In this document: positions 43,678 to 51,940 of the stretch, piece after piece
How positions within the stretch are numbered: the stretch's first letter is position 1
How the letters are laid out: the number at the start of each line of letters is the position of its first letter
DNA from: Pseudoalteromonas carrageenovora IAM 12662
GTDB lineage: Bacteria > Pseudomonadota > Gammaproteobacteria > Enterobacterales > Alteromonadaceae
Reading direction: 5' to 3'
Assembly: GCF_900239935.1 (NCBI RefSeq)
Contig: NZ_LT965929.1
Location: forward strand, 349,001-413,000
Length of the DNA stretch: 64,000 bases
Notes under the pieces: generated by a model
Seen by the model: the letters and a program-made list of their open reading frames with translations, nothing else
Told to the model about the DNA's origin: nothing
The model's database searches: none
Position numbers and translations under genes: made by a program

Positions 43678-44870
43678 TGTGTTTGGCCGCCGTAGTCATC
43701 GGTTTTATCTCGCCATACAGAGTGTGGGTGATTGCCCTCTTCGTTAGTTGATTTATTCGATTGCAACGAAAATTCAATCCAAATAGAAGGGCCGTCTACT
43801 CTTACGTAATCATCTTCGCTATTTAGTGCGGTTGTACCTGAAAAACCAATGACGGTATCGGCCATCTCTGAGGTGTACTTATCCATGTACTGTTTGGCAT
43901 CTGTGGCATTAATATCTTCTACATAGGTGGCTATTGCTTTCATTAGTAATGCTTTTTGTGTGTTGTTAAGCTTACTTACACTTAAGCCTTCTTGTTCGGT
44001 TGGTATGGCGTCGTCAGCTTGTGGGCCTGCAATTATATCTCTGTATGTGCCTTCAAGCGTGGCGGCTTTTTGCTGTGCAGGGGTTAAGCTTTTAAGAAAC
44101 GCTGCAAAGGTATCTCTTTCTTGGAGTAAAGGGGCGTTTGTTTTACCGTTCATATCAAATGGATGAAATGGCTCTATACCTCTAAAAGACGGAGTTGCCC
44201 CAATTAATTTTCCATCACTATATGTGTTTGAAAACGCAAAATGATGACCGCCATAATAAAGCTCCCAAGTACCTGTTTTTGCGGGGGTGCCTAAAAAAGC
44301 AAGTTTAGAATTAAACGATGAGTAACCTGCTTTATAGTCATCACTAATTGTACCAATATAGTCATCAGCATTTAGTGTTTGTAGCATTTCATCAAAGCCT
44401 TCGTTATCTTTAAGGCCTGCGGCCTCCATTAAAATAGCTTTAACAACGCCGCGCTGCTCTACCTTAAGCTCGCCTAAAAACACACCCGGCCTTGCTGGAA
44501 AAGCTCCAGCCGGTAAGTTACTCCAGTTTTTTGCTTGTTCTAATGAATAATCTAATTGCATATGCGCTAAGTTTTTATCACTAACACCCGATTTGAGCAG
44601 GTCAATTAAGCATAGTAAACGTGTAACACCCGGATGATCACCACAAGTATCAACCGATGCTGGAATAGCAATAGTCCCCATTAGCGTGCTGGTATCACCG
44701 AGGCGACCTTGTATTATTTTACTTAAAGCGGCATCTTTTGCAGAAAGTTTAGGTGGCCCTTTATGTTGTTCGTCGTGCTGTGTCTCAGCGCTAAGTTGGG
44801 TACTTGCAAATGCGCTTGCAAGCCCAAGTGCAACGAGTTTAAAAAGGTTACTGTGCTTATTTTTGATCAT
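43674..44870 (-). CDS. DUF3500 domain secreted protein
   Basis: A 398-residue protein with a signal peptide ending near residue 28 (STQLSA-ETQ). Blocks such as TWELYYGGHHFAFSNTY, SFRGIEPFHPFD and VRVDGPSIWIEFSLQ match DUF3500. Members occur in marine bacteria and planctomycetes; no reaction is established. It is paired with a small secreted protein and is divergent from an S41 peptidase, all exported, which suggests one periplasmic process. Confidence 0.78.
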   Translation of the reverse strand: MIKNKHSNLFKLVALGLASAFASTQLSAETQHDEQHKGPPKLSAKDAALSKIIQGRLGDTSTLMGTIAIPASVDTCGDHPGVTRLLCLIDLLKSGVSDKNLAHMQLDYSLEQAKNWSNLPAGAFPARPGVFLGELKVEQRGVVKAILMEAAGLKDNEGFDEMLQTLNADDYIGTISDDYKAGYSSFNSKLAFLGTPAKTGTWELYYGGHHFAFSNTYSDGKLIGATPSFRGIEPFHPFDMNGKTNAPLLQERDTFAAFLKSLTPAQQKAATLEGTYRDIIAGPQADDAIPTEQEGLSVSKLNNTQKALLMKAIATYVEDINATDAKQYMDKYTSEMADTVIGFSGTTALNSEDDYVRVDGPSIWIEFSLQSNKSTNEEGNHPHSVWRDKTDDYGGQTQ

Positions 44871-45133
44871 GTTGTCACCAGACTACTATTAAATTGATTT
44901 ATAAATGAGTAAGGCAAGTTAGGCCTAACCGTAAACGTTAATACCAGTATTACACATCAGCATGAATATAATATTTAGTTAGATTAAATAAGTGTTACTT
45001 TATTAAGAACGGTTTATAAGTTTTTAACTTAGTTATCAAGGATGTATTTACTTATGTACCTTAAATCGCTTTTTTAGTATTGTTAATGAACAATAACGCA
45101 CCAGTAATTTATTTTTAGCTTAAATGGATTTTC

Positions 45134-46606
45134 ATGACTATAAAAACAAAAATAACCAATTATGTATTGCTCCCAATTTTACTACTACCAGCAGTTGTAA
45201 ATGCTGCACAAGAGCACGCAGAACCTACAACAAAAGCGCAGTGGCGCAGTATAACAGAGCGCGATATTGAGGCAGCATATAGCATTACCGCACATAATCA
45301 CCCCGGTATGTTTGATGTTAATAATCCAACGTTCCCTGACTTATTAAAAAAAGCAAAAGCAGAAGCCCTTACATTGTCGGCTCAAGCGAGTGGGCCGCAG
45401 GTTCATGCAGCGGCAATTTCTCGTTTTAGCACTATTTTACAAGATGGCCACGCCGGTGCGTTTTCAAGCGTAGATAGACCCGCGCGCCGCTGGCCGGGCT
45501 TTAGAACTGTGTGGCGAGGTGATGCGCTAAAAGTGTATTACAGTGAAAACAAAAATATTAGCAAAGGCGACGTTGTAAGCCAATGTGATGGGCAAAGCAC
45601 CGAGATCTTAATACGTGAGAGAGTGTTTAAGTTTCATGGTGAAGTTGCACAACCTGGCCATTGGTGGCAGCAAGGTTGGCGGTTACTCATTGACGAGGGC
45701 AATCCATTTTTAACTCCTTTAAAAGAATGCGAATTTGTTAAAGCCAATGGCGATACCTATACACACGTATTAAATTGGTCTGTAAGGCCTAAGTCAGTCA
45801 GTAAGCATTTAGAAAATGCCCACAACGGTGATGAACTTCCCATTGATTTAACCTGGCCTGAAAAAAATACTGCGTGGATTGCTATGCCTAGCTTTTCATC
45901 AACCGAAAAGCAAACTGCTGCCTACAATAAAGTGTTTGAAAAAATACAACAGCAGCGTAACAAGTTACTTAATGCAAAAGCCGTGGTGTTAGATTTGCGC
46001 CATAACCAAGGTGGTTCATCTTATTGGGGCTTACAAATAGCCAGAGAATTATGGGGTAAAAATGTAGTAGAGCAAAAAGAAAATAATACTTTTCAAAACG
46101 AGCAAGTGTGGTGGAGAGCGTCAAAAGATAATACTGACTACGTAGAGTCTTTATTAGACGTTGTAAAAGATCAGCCTGAAGTACTGAAAATAGTTAAAAC
46201 TGTAGCAGCGGGTATGTCTTTATCGCTGAAAAGTGGTGATCCATTTTATGTAGAGCAAGAGACTAATACGCTAAATAACCTACCACAAGAGCCCTTAGTG
46301 AGTGACTTTAAAACCAAGGTGTTTGTTATAGTGCCGCCGCAATGCGCGAGTGCTTGTTTAGATGCGCTAGATAAGTTTAAGCTTTTTGAAAATACAACGT
46401 TGTTTGGTGCACCAAGTAGCGCAGACTCATTGTATATGGAGGTACGTTTAGCCGATTTACCTTCAGGCTTAGGCAAAGTTGTAGTGCCAAATAAAGTATA
46501 TGTAAACAGAGCGCGTGGGGCAGGGGACTTTTACAAGCCCGATGTGGCTTATAACGGCATTGATTGGACAATTAATGTGTTACTTGAGCAGATTAAAAAC
46601 CTGTAA
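45134..46606 (+). CDS. Secreted S41-family peptidase
   Basis: A 490-residue protein with a signal peptide ending about residue 24 (PAVVNA-AQE). The S41/tail-specific protease core is AVVLDLRHNQGGSSYWG near residue 285, with the probable nucleophile Ser406 in QCASACLDALDKF. Unusually for the family this Ser is bracketed by two cysteines (Cys404, Cys408). The N-terminal domain (residues 35-230) is not a clear PDZ. It is divergent from the DUF3500 operon. Periplasmic proteolysis is inferred; whether the Lys partner is in place could not be verified. Confidence 0.75.
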   Translation: MTIKTKITNYVLLPILLLPAVVNAAQEHAEPTTKAQWRSITERDIEAAYSITAHNHPGMFDVNNPTFPDLLKKAKAEALTLSAQASGPQVHAAAISRFSTILQDGHAGAFSSVDRPARRWPGFRTVWRGDALKVYYSENKNISKGDVVSQCDGQSTEILIRERVFKFHGEVAQPGHWWQQGWRLLIDEGNPFLTPLKECEFVKANGDTYTHVLNWSVRPKSVSKHLENAHNGDELPIDLTWPEKNTAWIAMPSFSSTEKQTAAYNKVFEKIQQQRNKLLNAKAVVLDLRHNQGGSSYWGLQIARELWGKNVVEQKENNTFQNEQVWWRASKDNTDYVESLLDVVKDQPEVLKIVKTVAAGMSLSLKSGDPFYVEQETNTLNNLPQEPLVSDFKTKVFVIVPPQCASACLDALDKFKLFENTTLFGAPSSADSLYMEVRLADLPSGLGKVVVPNKVYVNRARGAGDFYKPDVAYNGIDWTINVLLEQIKNL

Positions 46607-46640
46607 CTTGTTTTAGTAACTCAAGCTAGCAACTAGGTTA

Positions 46641-47543
46641 TTACTTTGTAAATACGCTCAATTGTTCTTCAAGCCAAAGCATAAATGCACTTACGCGTTT
46701 GGGTAAGTGACGCCTATTCGGGTACAAAATATTGATTGGTAGGTCGGGCATCGCGTATTGAGGCAAAACCTGTATAAGTTCGCCAGATTCAAGGTATTTA
46801 CTTATACCGTGAATAGGTGATTGAATAAGCCCGAAACCACTCAGTACTGCGCTTAAATATGCCTCTGAGGAGTTAACAGTAAGCTGGCTTTTCATCGTTA
46901 TTGATTGCAATTGATTATTGCTATCTAAATATTCGAAACCCGGATCAGGGATACCAAGTGTTTGACTGTAGCGAACAATGTAATGATTTTTTAAATCGTT
47001 TAGAGTTTTAGGTAAGCCATGATTTTTTACATAATAACGGCTTACGCAATTTAAAACTTTAAAGCTACCCAAACGTCGTGCAATTAATGATGAGTCGGTA
47101 AGTTCGCCCACTCTTACTACGCAATCAAATCCTTCTTTAATGACATCTACTCGTCTATCGGAGCTGCCAAGTTCTATTTCAAGATTTGGGTGCATTTTTA
47201 AAAACGAACTTAAGTTTGGAATTATGGTATCTCGACTAACAGCTTGTGGCATATCTACACGTATTCGGCCTGTTAAACCTTTATCCTCACTTACAAATAA
47301 ATTTTTTAAATCGTCAGCGTCGCTGATAATTCCCAGTGCACGTTGATAAAATAGCTCACCGTCTGAAGTCATATTTACAGTGCGTGTAGTACGGTGTAAT
47401 AAACGCGTATTTAATGTACTTTCGAGCATGGTTACTGCTTGCGATACACTTGACTTAGGAAGATTTAAGCTTGTTGCTGCTTTAGAAAAACTACTGAGTT
47501 GCGCTACTTTAATAAAAATACGTATTGCATTTAGGTCTTTCAT
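46641..47543 (-). CDS. LysR-family transcriptional regulator
   Basis: A 300-residue CrgA-like LysR protein. The helix-turn-helix is in IRIFIKVAQLSSFSKAATSLNLPKSSVSQAVTML, and the effector domain starts at GRIRVDMPQAVSRDTII. It is divergent from an SDR oxidoreductase with a dyad TGTTC-N9-GAACA in the gap. Control of that SDR gene is likely; the inducer is unknown. Confidence 0.86.
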   Translation of the reverse strand: MKDLNAIRIFIKVAQLSSFSKAATSLNLPKSSVSQAVTMLESTLNTRLLHRTTRTVNMTSDGELFYQRALGIISDADDLKNLFVSEDKGLTGRIRVDMPQAVSRDTIIPNLSSFLKMHPNLEIELGSSDRRVDVIKEGFDCVVRVGELTDSSLIARRLGSFKVLNCVSRYYVKNHGLPKTLNDLKNHYIVRYSQTLGIPDPGFEYLDSNNQLQSITMKSQLTVNSSEAYLSAVLSGFGLIQSPIHGISKYLESGELIQVLPQYAMPDLPINILYPNRRHLPKRVSAFMLWLEEQLSVFTK

Positions 47544-47555
47544 AATACCGTTTAT

Positions 47556-47574
47556 TGTTCGTTTATTTTGAACA
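47556..47574. promoter_or_regulatory. Dyad in the LysR/SDR divergent promoter
   Basis: TGTTC (47556-47560) and GAACA (47570-47574) are separated by nine bases. The spacing fits a LysR dimer site 13 bases upstream of the LysR ATG. Confidence 0.45.
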
Positions 47575-47673
47575 GTGTAACTCTTTTCAGCCTGTTTATC
47601 TTTGTTGCTTGAAAAAATATACTGGCTTGGCAGTTATTTAACTCCCCGCATTTATTTTCAACAGGATATAACA

Positions 47674-48432
47674 ATGAACAAACGAATTGCAGTGATCACC
47701 GGTGGTAATCGTGGGCTTGGTAAAAGCACGGTGCTTTGCCTTGCAAAGCAAAATGTCGATTGCATTTTTACTTATCGTCGTCATGAAAAAGAAGCAAAAG
47801 AGGTTGTAAAGCAAGTACAGGATCTAGGCTCTAAAGCGGTTGCATTGCAATTAGATGTAAGTGATATGCTCGGCTTTGAGGATTTTGCACAGCAACTACA
47901 AAATGTCCTGCGGACTCATTGGCAACAAAGTGAGTTTGATTACTTAATTAATAATGCTGGGGTGGGGCTTACTAGCAGTTTTGTAGACACAAGTGAATCA
48001 ACTTTTGATACGTTAATAAATATTAACTTAAGGGGAGTATTTTTTGTTACCCAAACATTGTTACCCTTTATAAAACACGGTGGTCGTATTATTAATTTAT
48101 CAAGTGGTTTAACGCGTTTTTCATTACCCGGTCATATTACTTATGCAATGACCAAAGGTGCAATAGAAGTAATGACAAGGTATTTAGCTAAAGAACTTGC
48201 ACCTAAAAATATTACGGTAAATGTTGTAGCCCCAGGTGCAATTGAAACCGACTTTGGTAATGGCGCCGTTCGTGATAACGATGAAGTAAATGCGTTTATT
48301 ACATCACAAACGGCAATGGGCAGAGTTGGTGTAACAGACGATATAGGGCCTATGATTGCTAACTTATTAGCGGACGAAAACCGTTGGATGACAGGTCAAC
48401 GGCTTGAGGTATCGGGCGGTATGTATATGTAA
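47674..48432 (+). CDS. Short-chain dehydrogenase/reductase
   Basis: Starting at the ATG 47674 (MNKRIAVITGGNRG; the upstream ATG has no ribosome site and no SDR homology) the protein has 252 residues. Cofactor motif TGGNRGLG is at 9-16, NNAG at 93-96, Ser143/144, Tyr157 and Lys161 (YAMTK) form the catalytic set, and PGAIETDF is the usual loop. The acceptor Arg-rich loop after strand 2 (YRRHEKE) suggests NADPH. It resembles 3-oxoacyl-ACP reductases, but the divergent LysR gene points to a dedicated, inducible substrate. Confidence 0.87.
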   Translation: MNKRIAVITGGNRGLGKSTVLCLAKQNVDCIFTYRRHEKEAKEVVKQVQDLGSKAVALQLDVSDMLGFEDFAQQLQNVLRTHWQQSEFDYLINNAGVGLTSSFVDTSESTFDTLININLRGVFFVTQTLLPFIKHGGRIINLSSGLTRFSLPGHITYAMTKGAIEVMTRYLAKELAPKNITVNVVAPGAIETDFGNGAVRDNDEVNAFITSQTAMGRVGVTDDIGPMIANLLADENRWMTGQRLEVSGGMYM

Positions 48433-48515
48433 TCATACCAACCGGCATGAATCTTTGAGCAATTTAGTGAATTAAATTGCACTATAACGTCGCTGAAATT
48501 TTTATTTAGAACAAC

Positions 48516-48783
48516 TAGGGTCTGTTTATCTTTCAAGGTTAAATTTGCAGCAGTCTGTTTGGTATTTAGGCAAGGCAGAGCCTATGTAGTGTGGTTATTC
48601 CCCATAAATGGGCGATAACGTAGCATTAATGCCAAACAGGCGCTGCCCAAAGGGTTCTTTCTAGGGGCTATTTACTCTTTGTTGCTCGGTTTTTACTTAG
48701 CCCACTAGGTTACAAACCTCGCGCCGCGATTAAATAGCCCCTAGTTTGAACAAATTTTAATCCGCAAAGATCAACAGACCCTA
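48516..48783. repeat. Miniature inverted-repeat element, copy C (inverted, 48 bases shorter)
   Basis: This 268-base copy is in opposite orientation to A and B. Its termini agree at 17 of 18 positions and are flanked by TA and CTAG-like sequence. Compared with A and B it lacks an internal block of 48 bases between GTGGGCT and AAGTAAAAACCGAG (read in A's orientation). It fills most of the gap between the SDR gene and the TonB receptor terminator (48433-48940). Confidence 0.82.
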
Positions 48784-48890
48784 GGTACAAAAAATTTTGT
48801 CTAGATCTAGCGTAATTTTCTTACGTTAAATAGCCCCTATACATAAACAGATTGGTACCATTTATTAAAAATTATAACTTGAGACAATAA

Positions 48891-48915
48891 AAAACCGCTC
48901 AGTGAGCGGTTTTAT
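48891..48915 (-). terminator. Intrinsic terminator of the GH16-TonB receptor operon
   Basis: AAAACCGCTC and GAGCGGTTTT pair around a 3-base loop, with A/T runs on both sides, 26 bases after the receptor stop on the minus strand. Confidence 0.85.
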
Positions 48916-48940
48916 GCATTTTTTACTAAAGAAAATTTAG

Positions 48941-51874
48941 TTAGAACGTGTAACGAGCACCCACTGAGTAACGAGGGCCGTACTGATTAGCAAATAAAAA
49001 TTGCTCTTCGTAACGGCCGTAGCCTTCTTCGGTGGCATTGTTTAAGTTTATGCCATCAAAAAATACGGTTACGTTTTCGTTTACATCGTAGTTTACGCTC
49101 ATATCCCATTGGCCGTAGGCTTTAGCATATTGCGGTGGCGCATCGGCTGAGCCTTGTGCTTGGCCTACACCAATTAAGTACGAGTCGCGCCATGCGTAAG
49201 TAATCTTAACCGATAGGCCGTCTTTTTCGTAAAAACCTTGGAAGTTAGCTGAGTCACTTAAGCCTGTAAGTGGTGCTTGTTGATCAAGGCTTTCGCTATC
49301 AAATTCAACGTCGCCATCTACAAATGTTGCGTTAACACCTACACCAAAACCAGTTTCGCCAATTAAGTGCTGAATAGCCACTTCAAAACCATCTACCGAT
49401 TTGCTGTCGGTGTTTTGTGGTTGGCTTATGTTCCACACCATAAGTGGGTCATCGCTATTTGGCTCAATGATGCCATTCGCATTGCCATAACCATTGCTAA
49501 TCATTTGCGCAAAAATAGCATCGGTGGTTGCTTGCTCGCCGCGCGATTCAATATCGCTCACTGCTTGTGAGTAACGTGGGCCATTTAAAATGTCGTATAG
49601 GCCATCAATCGTGGTTTGCGTAATGGTGGTTTGAATAAAGTTATCTACGTCTTTTTTAAAGTAACCAACAGAGGCATAGCTGCCTTCTGCGTAGTAATAC
49701 TCTAATGATAAGTCAAGATTGGTTGATTCAAACGGTAGTAAATTTGTATTACCTTGGCTACCCGTACGCGAGCCAGGTTTTGGGCTACCAGTTAAGCTAC
49801 GGCCACCGGCTAAATCACCTAGTGGTGCACGCGACATAGTTTTACCCCATGAAACACGAGCCACTACGTCTTCGGTTAAATCAACACTTACATCGATTGA
49901 CGGTAATAATATGTCGTAATCGCCTTGTTGCTCTAAGAAGTTATCTTCACCGCCTGCAGCGTATTGCATGATCCACTCTGAAGCGCTGATCCAGTTAACT
50001 TGCTCTTCAACACGTTGGCGTACTGTGCTTGTTACGTCTGTTTGCTCGTAGCGTAGACCTGCATTTACTTTTACGTAGTAGTCACTTACATCAAACTCCC
50101 AGCTTGATTGAATGTAAAAGCTATTAGTGATTTCTTCTACGTAGCTTTCGCTGTCAATGCCATCCATGTAGGCATTAGCTGCGTATGCATCGCCACCTGT
50201 TACATCTGCTGTTAAATATGCAATTTGGCGTGCTACGGCTTCGTCAAAATCGTAGGTGTAGTAGTAATTAGGTTGTAAGTCGCTACCGCCGCCAGCAAAT
50301 TGGTCTAAAAGACCCGAGGTATCGTGGCGAGTAAACATGCTATCTGGAAATATTTCTGTGTACGATGGGTTAAAACCAGGGCCACCTACTAAACCACTCC
50401 ATGCAGTGTAACCGCCGGTGTTTTGCTCAGTACGTGATGCGCCAAATTTTACTTTAACTAGGCCAATATCAAAGTTTTCGTTGTACCACGTGGTATGTAG
50501 TTGTAACTGTTCAATATTAGATTCACCCGGCGAGTGCGTGAATTGGCTAAAGTTAGAGTCAATTTCGCCTGGCGTTAATTCGCTTGTGCCATTTAACCAG
50601 TTAACTTGAGCACTTGGAATATCGCCTGTACGGTAATCGTAAATTTTATTAGCTAGCTGATCAGAGCCTAAAATAACTTGGCCGGTACTGCCTAGCCCGT
50701 CATCGGCGCCGTTATCGGTTTCATTTTTAGAGTCATGGTAATCAAGCTCTACGTGCCATGTGTCGTTAATTTCCCACTCTAGGTTTAAACCAATAGAGCG
50801 TGCTTTTACTTCTGTGGTGCCTTTGTTGGCTGTAAACGAGGCATCGTTACCGCTAATATCGGCATAAACGGCTGTGCCATTTTCATCAAGCTCGTAGCCA
50901 TTAATATTGCTACCAAAGTCGTTCCAAATACCCCAGCCAATACTTTCAGAGCCCGTAACAGCTTTACTTGCTGTGTAATCAAGTGTGGCTACAAAGCCAT
51001 CAACCGGTTCATATTGAAAAGTTACTTGGCCGTTAGTACGTTCACGTTCTACATCTTCAATAGAGTAGTTCATGTCTTTAGGGAAGTAGTAATTACCTGA
51101 TGGATCAGTACGGTTATCAACTACATTACTGCTATCTAAGTCAGGCAGGTCTACATTGGCTTGCCAACCTTGAATATTGGCACGTTGTTTTTGAAAGTCG
51201 CGCTCTTGATGCGAAAATGAGAAACCAAAACCAAATCTGTCATCCGCAAATGTATTGCTATAAACAGCCGAAAGCTCAGGAGTTACATCATCGCCGGCTT
51301 CGTTAGACGAGTCGTGATTTGCTTTAATAGTTGCTGAAAAGTTTTGACCCGGCTTTTGAAAAGGGCGTGCAGTAGAAATGTTTACCGTAGCACCCAAGCC
51401 ACCGCTTGGCACATCAGCGCGTGCTGTTTTAAATACTTCTAGTGCGCTTACGCCCTCAGAAGCAATATTTTCAAGGTTGTACGAGCGCGTATAACCAGTA
51501 CCTGGCATTTGGCGGCCGTTTAGCGTAATTAAGTTAAACTCTGGGCCAAAACCACGTACCGTAATTTGGCTACCTTCACCGTTTGCACGACTTACCGATA
51601 CACCGGTAATACGCTGTAGTGATTCTGCTAAGTTTGTGTCTGGAAATTTACCCATTTCTTCAGCTGAAATGGCATCTACCACGCCAGATGAGTCGCGTTT
51701 CATATCCATAGAACGAATAAGTGAACCACGAATACCTTTTACTTCAATAACTTCTACATCAGGAGATGCTGCTGTGTCTGCTTCGGCGGCAATAGCCGTA
51801 TTTAACGTGCTCGCAGCAATGATAAGAGACACAGAAGCCGCAAGTTGGCTCTTTTTAAAATTGAATGTGTTCAT
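48941..51874 (-). CDS. TonB-dependent receptor, probable beta-glucan oligosaccharide uptake
   Basis: A 977-residue receptor with a signal peptide (NTAIAA-EAD about residue 30) and an extended N-terminal VEVIEVKGIRGSL, the plug with PDTNLAESLQRITGVSVSR and ITVRGFGPEFNLITLNGR, and a barrel ending in ARYTF. This form belongs to the Xanthomonas/Caulobacter-type carbohydrate receptors. It lies 66 bases behind a GH16 lipoprotein gene, with a hairpin between. Uptake of laminarin-type oligosaccharides is inferred from that partner. Confidence 0.86.
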   Translation of the reverse strand: MNTFNFKKSQLAASVSLIIAASTLNTAIAAEADTAASPDVEVIEVKGIRGSLIRSMDMKRDSSGVVDAISAEEMGKFPDTNLAESLQRITGVSVSRANGEGSQITVRGFGPEFNLITLNGRQMPGTGYTRSYNLENIASEGVSALEVFKTARADVPSGGLGATVNISTARPFQKPGQNFSATIKANHDSSNEAGDDVTPELSAVYSNTFADDRFGFGFSFSHQERDFQKQRANIQGWQANVDLPDLDSSNVVDNRTDPSGNYYFPKDMNYSIEDVERERTNGQVTFQYEPVDGFVATLDYTASKAVTGSESIGWGIWNDFGSNINGYELDENGTAVYADISGNDASFTANKGTTEVKARSIGLNLEWEINDTWHVELDYHDSKNETDNGADDGLGSTGQVILGSDQLANKIYDYRTGDIPSAQVNWLNGTSELTPGEIDSNFSQFTHSPGESNIEQLQLHTTWYNENFDIGLVKVKFGASRTEQNTGGYTAWSGLVGGPGFNPSYTEIFPDSMFTRHDTSGLLDQFAGGGSDLQPNYYYTYDFDEAVARQIAYLTADVTGGDAYAANAYMDGIDSESYVEEITNSFYIQSSWEFDVSDYYVKVNAGLRYEQTDVTSTVRQRVEEQVNWISASEWIMQYAAGGEDNFLEQQGDYDILLPSIDVSVDLTEDVVARVSWGKTMSRAPLGDLAGGRSLTGSPKPGSRTGSQGNTNLLPFESTNLDLSLEYYYAEGSYASVGYFKKDVDNFIQTTITQTTIDGLYDILNGPRYSQAVSDIESRGEQATTDAIFAQMISNGYGNANGIIEPNSDDPLMVWNISQPQNTDSKSVDGFEVAIQHLIGETGFGVGVNATFVDGDVEFDSESLDQQAPLTGLSDSANFQGFYEKDGLSVKITYAWRDSYLIGVGQAQGSADAPPQYAKAYGQWDMSVNYDVNENVTVFFDGINLNNATEEGYGRYEEQFLFANQYGPRYSVGARYTF

Positions 51875-51907
51875 AATAGCTCTGCTTTATAAAATGTTGT
51901 TGTGTAG

Positions 51908-51930
51908 TAATAGGCGCTAGGCGCCTATTA
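51908..51930 (-). promoter_or_regulatory. Intercistronic hairpin between the GH16 and receptor genes
   Basis: TAATAGGCGC pairs with GCGCCTATTA around TAG. No T tract follows on the minus strand, so it is more likely an mRNA processing or stability element than a terminator. Confidence 0.5.
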
Positions 51931-51940
51931 ATGTGTGTAT

